Shown here piece by piece: positions 53,218 to 61,346 of a stretch of 64,000 nucleotides of DNA. The notes beneath the pieces are model-generated. The model worked only from the letters and a program-made list of their open reading frames with translations. It searched no databases and was not told the DNA's origin. The position numbers and the translations under genes are program-made. Every line of letters starts with the position of its first letter. Position 1 is the first letter of the stretch. Source of the DNA: CBDCUQ01 sp965222835 (GTDB lineage Bacteria; Pseudomonadota; Alphaproteobacteria; Rhizobiales; Hyphomicrobiaceae); contig CBDCUQ010000003.1 in assembly GCA_965222835.1 (NCBI GenBank), forward strand, positions 682,001 to 746,000, read 5' to 3'.

Positions 53218-53671
53218 GCTGCCATATCGCGAAATTGAGCACGCTGGCGAAGGAGACCCACAACGCGTATGGGATAAAAAGTGCGGATGCCAGCCGATCC
53301 TTTGGCCACGCCAGAATGATAAAGGCGATGATGACAGCGAGGAGCGCGTATATATCAACGAGCGCTGCTCCGATCATGTGCTTGCCAAACATCAGGTAGG
53401 ACCAGGCGGCGTTGAGAACGAGACCAACGATCCAAACGGCAAGCGGCGCGCTCATTCCGGCAGCGAGCCAGATGCGCCAACCGGCAAACGCGATCATAAC
53501 GTAGAGTATGGTCCACGCGATTGGGAAGACCCAATTGGGTGGTGTGAAATTCGACCTGTTGAGCGCGGCATACCAATCGCCTGGTTCAAACTGTCCGCCG
53601 GTTGCCGCCGCTGCCGCAACAAGCACGAGAAAAACAGCCAGGCCGGCCCATTTTCGAAGCCCTTCGTGCAT
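53207..53671 (-). CDS. tspO: TspO/MBR tryptophan-rich sensory protein
   Basis: The 154-residue product has five membrane segments and the family signature YAALNRSNFTPPNWVFPIAW and ILYVMIAFAGWRIW. TspO binds porphyrins and helps control photosynthesis or stress genes in alphaproteobacteria. ATG 53671 has AGGAGGAGG five bases upstream. Convergent with the ZIP transporter. Confidence 0.95.
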   Translation of the reverse strand: MHEGLRKWAGLAVFLVLVAAAAATGGQFEPGDWYAALNRSNFTPPNWVFPIAWTILYVMIAFAGWRIWLAAGMSAPLAVWIVGLVLNAAWSYLMFGKHMIGAALVDIYALLAVIIAFIILAWPKDRLASALFIPYALWVSFASVLNFAIWQLNP

Positions 53672-53771
53672 CGCGTCCTCCTCCTGTTCACGGATCGTCT
53701 GGCTTGTTTACGCGGCCACCCTATTCTTGGATGCCCGCTTGTCCCATGTTGTGCCTGTTTCCTAGCTGCTC

Positions 53772-55064
53772 TCAACAGGGTGCTGTCAGGGCAGCAATAA
53801 AAAAACCGTCCGTCTCATGTTGGGCCGTGGACAGTAGAAGCGTGCCGGGGTGCCTGGCAGCCGAGTCCGGAGGCGTGGTGCCAATTGTATCAATCCAGAG
53901 ATCCGAAACGGGTTGGCATTTGAAACCCGGATGCGTCGACAGAAACGCGTCGATCTGATCGGAGTTCTCCTCCGGCAAAATCGAGCACGTGACGTAGACG
54001 ATGCGCCCGCCCGGCTTTACAAGGTGGACCGCGCGCTCAAGGACGGTGCGCTGCTCGGTTTGGCGCTCGGCGAGGCTTGCGGGCTTCAAGCGCCACTTGG
54101 TGTCGGGCCGCCTGCGCCATGTTCCGGAGCCCGTGCATGGCGCATCCACCAGCACAATGTCGAATCGAGGGCCCAGCGCGTTTAGCGCTGCTTCATCGCC
54201 CGGCTTCAGGACTTGTACGTTGCGGACACCTGCGCGTTTGATGCGCTCGTAAATGGGTTTCAGGCGAAAGCGGTCCTGATCGTAGGCATAGACCTGACCC
54301 TTGTTCTGCATGGCCGCAGCAAGGGCGAGGGTCTTGCCTCCGGCACCGGCACACAAATCGAGCACCTGGAGGCCCGGCTTGGCACCTGTTAGCAGAGCCG
54401 CCATTTGCGAGCCTTCGTCCTGAATTTCGAACCATCCGGCCTGAAATGCCGCCTCTGCTTCGAGGTTGGGTGTACGCGCCGGACCTGACGGCGGGGCGAT
54501 GCGTAGCCCCACGGGCGACAATGCGGTTTCCTTGGGCGCGAAATCGGACAGCGCTTTTGCGACCTTGGCGCGGGTCGCCTTCAACGTATTCACGCGCAGA
54601 TCTGCGGGCGCGCGTTTGGTCATGGCTTGACCTTCTGCGATCGCACTCTCGCCAAACGTGCGGACAAACGCCGTCCACAGCCATTCCGGTACGTCGGCCT
54701 GGATGTGGGGTGGCGCCTCGTCGAGGGCGCGCAGGAGACCTTGGCGTTCCGATTCGGAAAGTGGTTCGGGCGCGTGGCGTGAACCGTCGCAGAGATTGGG
54801 GATTGCGTCGGGCGGCAGGGCAAGCGCAGATGCCGCCGCGCCGATGGCAAGTGCGCGCGCGCTGTCACTTTGCATCGCCCACGCGATCGAGCTCTTGCGG
54901 CGGAGCGCGTCGTAAACGAGCCCGCCGATTGCGTTTCGATCCCCGGAACCCGCAAACCTGTGCGCCTTACCCCAGTCGGCAAGCGCCAGCGAGACGGGCC
55001 GGTACCGTCCGATGATTTCGTCGAGAGTTTCGACTGCGGCCGTAATCCGCGCGCCAGGTTGCAT
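53772..55064 (-). CDS. RsmB/NOP-type rRNA m5C methyltransferase
   Basis: The 430-residue SAM-dependent enzyme has motif I in VLDLCAGAGGKTLALAAAM, motif IV DAPCTGSGTWRRRPDTKWRL with one catalytic Cys, and motif VI VYVTCSILPEENSDQI with the second. The N-terminal 150 residues are the NusB-like region of this family. It likely makes 5-methylcytosine in 16S rRNA. guaB lies 29 bases upstream on the same strand, a usual alphaproteobacterial pair. Confidence 0.92.
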   Translation of the reverse strand: MQPGARITAAVETLDEIIGRYRPVSLALADWGKAHRFAGSGDRNAIGGLVYDALRRKSSIAWAMQSDSARALAIGAAASALALPPDAIPNLCDGSRHAPEPLSESERQGLLRALDEAPPHIQADVPEWLWTAFVRTFGESAIAEGQAMTKRAPADLRVNTLKATRAKVAKALSDFAPKETALSPVGLRIAPPSGPARTPNLEAEAAFQAGWFEIQDEGSQMAALLTGAKPGLQVLDLCAGAGGKTLALAAAMQNKGQVYAYDQDRFRLKPIYERIKRAGVRNVQVLKPGDEAALNALGPRFDIVLVDAPCTGSGTWRRRPDTKWRLKPASLAERQTEQRTVLERAVHLVKPGGRIVYVTCSILPEENSDQIDAFLSTHPGFKCQPVSDLWIDTIGTTPPDSAARHPGTLLLSTAQHETDGFFIAALTAPC

Positions 55065-55093
55065 GACCTCGATTCCCTGCCGGCGGTCCGGTG

Positions 55094-56590
55094 CTAGATG
55101 CCGCCCGGATAGTTCGGGGTCTCGCGTGTAACGAGCACGCCGTGGGCGTGGCTCTCGCGCATGGCGGCGGGAGAGATGCGAACGAATTTTGCACGCTTTC
55201 TCAATTCGGCGAGTGTCTTTGCGCCCGTGTAGCCCATTCCGGCCCGTAGGCCGCCGACGAGCTGATGCAAAACAGCTCCCACCGGGCCTTTGTACGGAAC
55301 CTGGCCTTCGATGCCTTCCGGCACGAGCTTGAGCATGTCTTTGACCTCGGCCTGAAAGTACCGGTCAGCCGAGCCGCGCGCCATTGCGCCCACCGAACCC
55401 ATGCCCCGGTACGCCTTATAAGTGCGCCCCTGGTAGAGATAGGTCTCGCCCGGGGCTTCGTCGGTTCCGGCCAACAGCGATCCGATCATGACGACGTCGG
55501 CACCCGCCGCCAAGGCCTTCACGATATCGCCTGAATAGCGAATACCACCATCTGCGATAATGGGTATGCCCTGCTTATGGGCTTCGGCGGAGCAGTTCAT
55601 GATTGCGGTCAGCTGCGGGACACCGACGCCGGCGACAATGCGTGTGGTGCAGATCGAGCCTGGACCGATACCCACTTTGACGGCGTCCGCACCCGCTTCA
55701 ATGAGCGCCTTGGTGGCATCCCCCGTCGCCACGTTGCCAGCAATAACCTGGACGGCGTTCGAGAGCTTCTTGATCCTTGCTACGGCATCGATCACCGATC
55801 TTGAATGCCCGTGTGCGGTATCGACGACAATCAAATCGCATCCTGCTTCGATGAGCCTTTCGGTTCGCTTGAAACCATCTGTGCCCACGGTCGTTGCGGC
55901 GGCGGCCCGCAGCCGGCCTTCAGCGTCCTTGCACGACATCGGATATTTTTGGGCCTTCTCGATGTCCTTGACGGTGATGAGCCCGACGCAATGAAAATTG
56001 TCATCGACGACGAGAAGCTTTTCGATGCGATATTGGTGCAAGAGCTTTCGCGCTTCGTCACGACTCACCGACCGCTTGACGGTGATGAGTTCGTCTTTGG
56101 TCATGAGCTCGGACACGGACTGGTTGGTGTTCGTGGCAAAGCGAACGTCACGGTTGGTCAGAATTCCAACGAGCTTGCCAGGCTTGCCCGATTGTCCGGA
56201 TTCGACGACAGGAATGCCGGAGATGCTGTGATCGGCCATCATCTTGAGGGCATCGGCTAGCTTTGCGGTGGGCGCAATGGTGAGCGGGTTGAGGACGATG
56301 CCGCTTTCGTATTTTTTTACCTGCGCGACATGACGGGCCTGCTCGTCCGGTTCCAGGTTGCGGTGCAGCACACCCACGCCGCCCTCTTGTGCCATGGCGA
56401 TGGCAAGGCGGGCCTCGGTCACCGTGTCCATTGCCGACGAGATGACAGGGATGTTGACCGGGATGGACTTGGTAATGCGCGAGGAGACATTGACTTCGCC
56501 CGGCATAACCTCGGATGCCGCCGGTACGAGCAGGACGTCGTCGAACGTCAGAGCCAACCCCAAATCACCTTGGACCGGGCTTTTGACCAT
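55094..56590 (-). CDS. guaB: IMP dehydrogenase
   Basis: GuaB oxidises IMP to XMP, the first step towards GMP. The 498-residue product has the catalytic Cys314 in GPGSICTTRIVAGVGVPQ, the two CBS domains at about 95-215 (ISGIPVVESGQSGKPGKLVG; IEKLLVVDDNFHCVGLITV) and the flap GMGSVGAMARGSADRYFQ. ATG 56590 with GGGAG seven bases upstream is chosen over a longer frame to 56653. Confidence 0.96.
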   Translation of the reverse strand: MVKSPVQGDLGLALTFDDVLLVPAASEVMPGEVNVSSRITKSIPVNIPVISSAMDTVTEARLAIAMAQEGGVGVLHRNLEPDEQARHVAQVKKYESGIVLNPLTIAPTAKLADALKMMADHSISGIPVVESGQSGKPGKLVGILTNRDVRFATNTNQSVSELMTKDELITVKRSVSRDEARKLLHQYRIEKLLVVDDNFHCVGLITVKDIEKAQKYPMSCKDAEGRLRAAAATTVGTDGFKRTERLIEAGCDLIVVDTAHGHSRSVIDAVARIKKLSNAVQVIAGNVATGDATKALIEAGADAVKVGIGPGSICTTRIVAGVGVPQLTAIMNCSAEAHKQGIPIIADGGIRYSGDIVKALAAGADVVMIGSLLAGTDEAPGETYLYQGRTYKAYRGMGSVGAMARGSADRYFQAEVKDMLKLVPEGIEGQVPYKGPVGAVLHQLVGGLRAGMGYTGAKTLAELRKRAKFVRISPAAMRESHAHGVLVTRETPNYPGGI

Positions 56591-56966
56591 GAATTGTCTC
56601 CCAGGAATGGGCCTGCGGCGCGGGCAGGCGTTGACAGATCGCGCGCTCCGCACATCGGCAGCTGGATCGATGTCGGCAGCCGTATAGCATTCGAGTCGAC
56701 GGAGTGGAAGTGAGCCAGTAGGGCGGGTTCCGGTTGCCGCATTTTCCCTGCGCCCGCCATTGCCGGAGCAGCGTCCAGCGGCGAATCTGCGCCGCCGTGA
56801 CTCACCGGCGGTCCTCTGTGGGACGCCGAGAATGTGTTATAGTATTACATTCAAAGACTTCCGGTGGCTTTGGTCAGAAAAATGCGTTGGACCTGGCCTG
56901 CAAGACCCGCTATCAAAGTCTCGCTCGGAAAAAAAATACCGGGCACTTCATATATGGAGGAAACAC
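56591..56966. other. Divergent intergenic between guaB and pqqA
   Basis: No other gene seen. It carries the guaB promoter to the left and the pqqA promoter to the right; an AT-rich patch at about 56831-56850 could hold a -10 region for pqqA. The ribosome site TGGAGG (56955-56960) precedes the pqqA ATG by six bases. Confidence 0.45.
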
Positions 56967-57056
56967 ATGAAAGTTTGGACAAAGCCCGCCGTGCGCGAGC
57001 AGGAAGTTGGTCTTGAGGTAACAAGCTACCTCCCGGCTGAGATCGACATCATCTAG
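56967..57056 (+). CDS. pqqA: PqqA, precursor peptide of the cofactor PQQ
   Basis: The 29-residue peptide begins MKVWTKPAVREQEVGLEVTSY. Glu17 and Tyr21, in Glu-Val-Thr-Ser-Tyr, are the residues joined by PqqE to build pyrroloquinoline quinone, and the ending PAEIDII matches methylotroph PqqA peptides. Ribosome site TGGAGG lies six bases upstream. No pqqB, C, D or E follows: the next gene is rlmE on the other strand, and a terminator stands 40 bases after the stop. The peptide is therefore made from a stand-alone gene, probably to supply more precursor, with the remaining pqq genes elsewhere. Confidence 0.9.
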   Translation: MKVWTKPAVREQEVGLEVTSYLPAEIDII

Positions 57057-57070
57057 CGATGATCGAGATC

Positions 57071-57090
57071 GGCTCGTGCACTGACGAGCC
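57071..57090 (+). other. Hairpin just after pqqA
   Basis: Arms GGCTCGT (57071-57077) and ACGAGCC (57084-57090) pair perfectly over seven bases. With no T-run of its own it may protect the pqqA message from decay; a second hairpin with a T-run follows. Confidence 0.55.
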
Positions 57091-57096
57091 TGAGCG

Positions 57097-57131
57097 CGGC
57101 GGCCCCTTGTGGTGCCGCCGTTCTGCTTTTT
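57097..57131 (+). terminator. Rho-independent terminator after pqqA
   Basis: Arms CGGCGGC (57097-57103) and GCCGCCG (57114-57120) pair perfectly and are followed by TTCTGCTTTTT. It makes pqqA a monocistronic unit. Confidence 0.8.
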
Positions 57132-57213
57132 GGAGGCTGCGAGATCACGTGTATGGCCGGCGCAGGCTGGCTCCGCGTTGGCAGCGTCGGGCAATGTTCA
57201 AGGTTTGGATTTG

Positions 57214-57942
57214 TTACCTTGGCCCTTCGGGGCCTTTCTTGCTTTTGAACCCCGTTGCCAAAACATAGAGCTCTGCTGAATCTGAGCGGCTCGCCGGCGG
57301 TTTCACGTGGCGTACAATGGAGAATGAGCGCTTCAGGAGATCAAGAAGCTGGCGCTCGGTGCCGCCCTGAAGGACTTTTGCCAGAAACGTACCGCCCGGC
57401 TCGAGAACGCGGGTTGCGAAATCCGCCGCAGCGTCTGCAAGGGCCATAATGCGCACGTGATCGGTGGCCTTGTGCCCCACGGTTGGCGCCGCCATGTCGG
57501 AGAGGACGATATCGGCTCTTCCGCCACGCAGAAGCGCGATGAGTTTCTCTTCAGCACCGTCGTCCGTGAAATCCATCTCGACGATTTCGACCCCCGCAAT
57601 GGGTTCCATGCCAAGATAGTCAATGGCGACGACTTGACCGTTGCCTTCGATGGACTTGACTCGATCTGCGGCCACCTGGCTCCAGCCGCCGGGCGCGGCG
57701 CCGAGATCAACGACTCGGCAGCCGGGTCTGATAAACCGGTATTTCTCTGCCAGCTCGATGAGCTTATAGGCGGCGCGTGAGCGATACCCCTCGCGTCTCG
57801 CGGCCGCCACGTAGGGATCGTTTAGCTGGCGTTCGAGCCACCGTTGAGAGGACGCTGTGCGCCGACGCGCTGTCCTCAAATTGACGCGCATTTGCCGCTG
57901 CCCACTTCGCGGGCCGCGCGGGGTCTTGGGCTTCTTGCTCAT
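57214..57942 (-). CDS. rlmE: 23S rRNA 2'-O-methyltransferase RlmE (FtsJ/RrmJ)
   Basis: RlmE methylates the 2'-O of U2552 in the A loop. The 242-residue product has the SAM site VVDLGAAPGGWSQVAADRV, the catalytic tetrad region KLIELAEKYRFIRPG, LSDMAAPTVGHKATDH and FLAKVLQGGTERQLLD. The first 30 residues are an extra basic tail. It starts 10 bases after the ppx-like gene stop, and the two are co-directional, as in relatives. Confidence 0.94.
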   Translation of the reverse strand: MSKKPKTPRGPRSGQRQMRVNLRTARRRTASSQRWLERQLNDPYVAAARREGYRSRAAYKLIELAEKYRFIRPGCRVVDLGAAPGGWSQVAADRVKSIEGNGQVVAIDYLGMEPIAGVEIVEMDFTDDGAEEKLIALLRGGRADIVLSDMAAPTVGHKATDHVRIMALADAAADFATRVLEPGGTFLAKVLQGGTERQLLDLLKRSFSIVRHVKPPASRSDSAELYVLATGFKSKKGPEGPR

Positions 57943-57952
57943 GAGGCCGTGA

Positions 57953-59158
57953 TCATCGGGGTCTCCTATCGCGCCGTCTGCGACCCACGCGATAGATATT
58001 ATCCTCCGTCATCAGTTTGGTCAGGATGCCTTCGCGCAATCCTCTGTCCGCCACTCTCAGGCGCTCGGCCGGCCAAATCTCTAGAATAGCTTCCAAAATT
58101 GCGCAGCCGGCCAACACCAGATCCGCGCGGTCCTGACCGATGCAGGGCTGAGCCACGCGTTCTTCATAACTGCAGGCCAGAAGTTCACGCGTGACCTCCT
58201 TTACATCTTCCGCTTCCAGCCAGCAGCCGTCGACACGGGATCGATCGTAGCGTTTTAGCCCGAGCAGAATTCCGGCAACGGTTGTTACTGTGCCCGACGT
58301 CCCGAGAAGATGCACCTCGGCCGTCCGCATGCGCTCGCCGTAACGATGCTTGTCTTCGAACGGCTGCATACGATCCCGAACCCACGCGACCATTTCTGCA
58401 TAGATGTCGGCCGTCACATGCCGGCCGCCAAAGCGCTCTGCCAAGGTGACGACACCGGCCGACAAGGACGTCCAGGCCTTCATGGCGTCGCCGGATTCGA
58501 CACGTTTCAATAGAGAGGCATGCCGTCCGTCCTTGTGATCCTCGAGATCGACCCAAATGAGCTCAGACGATCCGCCTCCGATGTCGAAGATGAGCACATG
58601 GTCCGACCGGTAATCGATCAGGGATGCGCAGCCCGAGACGGCGAGGCCTGCTTCTGCCTCGGGCGTCAAGACCTCAAGGGTGATGCCAACATCGTGGCAG
58701 ACGCGTTCGAGAAAATCGCTGCCGTTTTCTGCGATCCGGCACGCCTCGGTGGCAACACAGCGCACCCGTGTCACGTTCGCGCGCGCAAGCTTCATGGCAC
58801 ATACTCTGAGCGCCTCGATCGTGCGATCCATTGCATGATCTGACAGGCGTCCCGTCTGGGACACCCCTTCGCCCAATCGAATGATCCGGGAAAACGCGTC
58901 GACGACACGAAAGCCGCGGCGCGTCGGGCGCGCCAACAGCAGTCGGCAATTGTTCGTGCCAAGATCAAGGGCGCCGTAAACGTTGCCCCGTTCCCAGGGC
59001 CTGGGACCACGGCGTCGGCGGGAGTTACGATTTACGGTTGAGTTGGTGTGCCGTTTTTGACTGCGCGCGGATGCAGCATCGGTGACCTTGTCGGGGCTTG
59101 CGTCGCGGTCTCCACTTGCTGGTGGCCCTCTGCCACCTCCTTCGTCCGTGCCCGTCAC
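57953..59158 (-). CDS. Exopolyphosphatase/GppA-family phosphatase
   Basis: The 401-residue product has the actin-like ATPase fold of Ppx/GppA: GALDLGTNNCRLLLARPTRR, IIRLGEGVSQTGRLSD, and LIFDIGGGSSELIWVDL. It hydrolyses polyphosphate or pppGpp; the two activities cannot be separated by sequence alone. GTG 59158 follows GGGGAAGATC. The first 55 residues are low complexity (RNSRRRRGPRPWERG) and unlike other family members. rlmE follows 10 bases downstream. Confidence 0.9.
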   Translation of the reverse strand: MTGTDEGGGRGPPASGDRDASPDKVTDAASARSQKRHTNSTVNRNSRRRRGPRPWERGNVYGALDLGTNNCRLLLARPTRRGFRVVDAFSRIIRLGEGVSQTGRLSDHAMDRTIEALRVCAMKLARANVTRVRCVATEACRIAENGSDFLERVCHDVGITLEVLTPEAEAGLAVSGCASLIDYRSDHVLIFDIGGGSSELIWVDLEDHKDGRHASLLKRVESGDAMKAWTSLSAGVVTLAERFGGRHVTADIYAEMVAWVRDRMQPFEDKHRYGERMRTAEVHLLGTSGTVTTVAGILLGLKRYDRSRVDGCWLEAEDVKEVTRELLACSYEERVAQPCIGQDRADLVLAGCAILEAILEIWPAERLRVADRGLREGILTKLMTEDNIYRVGRRRRDRRPR

Positions 59159-59332
59159 GATCTTCCCCAGTGCCTGGCTCCAAGCTCACGCTGCCGTGGC
59201 GGCTGGCGGGCCCTCTCTTCAGGCGGTTCTCTGGTTTCAACTTGATAAACACTCTAACATCTCGAAGTGTCGGGTAAAGCAAAACCCGAAGAAGTGGATA
59301 AGACCTTCATCGGGATTGGATTTTGGACAGTC

Positions 59333-60157
59333 ATGATGGCGAATATGTCAGTGTACGGAAGGATGTGGCCGAGTCTGCCGGCCTCCGTGCGGTGTCTGCC
59401 ATTTGCTTTGGTCGTCTCGATGGCGGCCGTCGCAAGCGAAGCAATGCCAGCCGAGCAGGACGGTTTGCTGAAGGCCTATCCCGACCACCTGTCACACATC
59501 GAGGACAATATGCTGGTCTGGCGTGATGGTACGCGTATGGCACTTGACGATGGTCAGGGGCAAAAGTCCTTTGAGGATTGGCTTGATCACCCAGACATTG
59601 CCGACACCCTAATGCAACCCTATCCGGCGGGTGCGCCTTTGGCGGCGCCAAAGCGAAACGTCGATCCGGGCCGGGCGCGGAATGCGGCTTTTTTCGACAA
59701 GATGTATGGTAACTGCCGCGAGGGCAACGTTGAGAAGTCGCTTACTCAGATCACATGGCTTCCGAAGAAGGCGCGGCAGAAACTTCGCGTGACGCGCATC
59801 AACAACGTTGACAAAAAACTTGCCCGGATCTCAGCAGAACTCGAAGCGCTGCCGGCGAAGTTCGACGTCTTCCTCAGCCCTTCTGCGGGAACATACAATT
59901 GCAGACGGATCGCCGGCACACAGCGCCCTTCGGCGCACAGCTACGGCATCGCCGTCGACATTGCCTTGAAGCGCGCCGACTACTGGCGCAACGCACGACC
60001 GAAAGCCGACGGATCGTATGCTTACCGCAACGAAATTCCGCCCGAGATTGTCGCCATTTTCGAGAGGCATGGATTCATATGGGGCGGGCGTTGGTACCAT
60101 TACGACACGATGCACTTCGAGTATCGCCCGGAGCTCTTGCCGGCGGACAGGGACTGA
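59333..60157 (+). CDS. M15-like peptidase domain protein, secreted
   Basis: The 274-residue product has a signal peptide (SVRCLPFALVVSMAAVASEA) and a C-terminal domain with RPSAHSYGIAVDIALKRADY (His and Asp of the metal site), ending RWYHYDTMHFEYRPELL with the second His. This is the M15 D-Ala-D-Ala carboxypeptidase/endopeptidase pattern, so it probably trims peptidoglycan in the periplasm. The middle 130 residues are unfamiliar. ATG 59333 or 59336 are both possible; a GTG start at 59267 would put 22 residues ahead of the signal. Confidence 0.78.
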   Translation: MMANMSVYGRMWPSLPASVRCLPFALVVSMAAVASEAMPAEQDGLLKAYPDHLSHIEDNMLVWRDGTRMALDDGQGQKSFEDWLDHPDIADTLMQPYPAGAPLAAPKRNVDPGRARNAAFFDKMYGNCREGNVEKSLTQITWLPKKARQKLRVTRINNVDKKLARISAELEALPAKFDVFLSPSAGTYNCRRIAGTQRPSAHSYGIAVDIALKRADYWRNARPKADGSYAYRNEIPPEIVAIFERHGFIWGGRWYHYDTMHFEYRPELLPADRD

Positions 60158-60332
60158 TCTCGGCCACGCGATTTTGACGGCCCTTGGCCACTTCCCCGAC
60201 GTTTACTGCCGTGGCTGCCGGCCGGTTCCTACCGCCCTCGCGCCGGCCGGCCGGCGGCTTGCAGCCCATTCCCCGAGCTGTTATGAACCCGCCTCCGGAC
60301 CGGCGGCCATGACCCCGGCCCGATCCCGGTTT

Positions 60333-60406
60333 TGGGGGATCGTCTAATGGTAGGACTGCAGACTCTGACTCTGCCTGTCTAGGTTCGAATCCTAGTCCCC
60401 CAGCCA
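60333..60406 (+). tRNA. tRNA-Gln (anticodon CTG)
   Basis: A full cloverleaf can be folded: acceptor TGGGGGA with TCCCCCA, D stem GTC/GAC, anticodon stem GCAGA/TCTGC around loop CTCTGAC (anticodon CTG, reading CAG), T stem CTAGG/CCTAG around TTCGAAT, then G and an encoded CCA at 60404-60406. Confidence 0.97.
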
Positions 60407-60573
60407 AATCTCAGCGGTCTTCTTCTGGCGCAAGAGTACCAGCCCAAAAATTGGGAGAGGTACCATAACGTAGACGGTGCGCCATTTGGCCCTCTCCCGG
60501 CGCGGCCTTGCCAAAAGTCAACCCGATACCCGGGCAGGCCGCTATTCTGGTTGGAAAGTCGCCGGGTGCACTC

Positions 60574-61077
60574 ATGTCAATCCATCTGACGCGAAAGGCC
60601 TTGTTCGACCGGCTTCGTGGGGGGCCTGCGCAGCAACGTCCGCCATGGAGCGTCGATGAAACGCCATTCGCGGACCGCTGCACGTCCTGCGGCGCCTGCG
60701 TCACTGCGTGTACGGAGAACGTGCTTGTTCGCGGGCGTGGCGGACTGCCGATCGTCGATTTTTCCGGCGGCTCCTGCAGTTTCTGTGAGGCCTGCGCGGT
60801 GGCTTGCGAGGCTGGCTGTTTTGTTGCCGACCGCAAGAGCCCGCCTTGGTCACTCCGGGCCGAGGTTTCCGATGCCTGCGTGGAGCCCAAAGGCGTCACT
60901 TGCCGGATGTGCGAGAGCGCATGCGCGGCCGATGCAATCCGATTCCGGCCGAGGCTTGGAGGGGGTTCGAACGTGGCAATCGACGGCAACCTTTGCTCGG
61001 GTTGCGGCGCCTGTGTCGGGCCATGTCCTGTCGGCGCTATCTCAATGAAATCAGCAATCTCTGAGGAGGTTTCGTGA
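60574..61077 (+). CDS. napF: NapF, ferredoxin-type maturation protein of nitrate reductase
   Basis: NapF helps load iron-sulphur into NapA in the cytoplasm. The 167-residue product starts MSIHLTRKALFDRLRGG and carries CTSCGACVTACTENVLV, CSFCEACAVACEAGCF, CRMCESACAADAI and CSGCGACVGPCPVGAI, together four Cys clusters. ATG 60574 matches the family start better than ATG 60508. Its stop overlaps the napD start by four bases. Confidence 0.94.
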   Translation: MSIHLTRKALFDRLRGGPAQQRPPWSVDETPFADRCTSCGACVTACTENVLVRGRGGLPIVDFSGGSCSFCEACAVACEAGCFVADRKSPPWSLRAEVSDACVEPKGVTCRMCESACAADAIRFRPRLGGGSNVAIDGNLCSGCGACVGPCPVGAISMKSAISEEVS

Positions 61078-61346
61078 TGAACATCTGCGGTGTTCTGGTG
61101 CACGCAAACCCCGTGAAGCTGCATGACCTGGAGTGTGCGCTCTCCGCACTCGACGGGGTAGAGCTCCACGGAACGGCCGATGGCGGCCGCATCGTTGTGA
61201 CTGTCGAGGATACGGACACGACTCTCGCCATCGACACACTCAGTGAGATTCACCGGCTCGACGGCGTTATCGCCGCCGCTCTCGTCTATCACCACTTCGA
61301 AGAGGCCCTGGGGCCAGGACCGGAAACCAAGGAGGCCGCTCAATGA
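61074..61346 (+). CDS. napD: NapD, chaperone of periplasmic nitrate reductase
   Basis: NapD binds the twin-arginine signal of NapA and delays export until cofactors are loaded. The 90-residue ferredoxin-fold product shows NICGVLVHANPVKLHDLECA and ALVYHHFEE, the NapD hallmarks. It overlaps napF by four bases and napA by four bases, so the three are translationally coupled. Confidence 0.95.
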   Translation: MMNICGVLVHANPVKLHDLECALSALDGVELHGTADGGRIVVTVEDTDTTLAIDTLSEIHRLDGVIAAALVYHHFEEALGPGPETKEAAQ

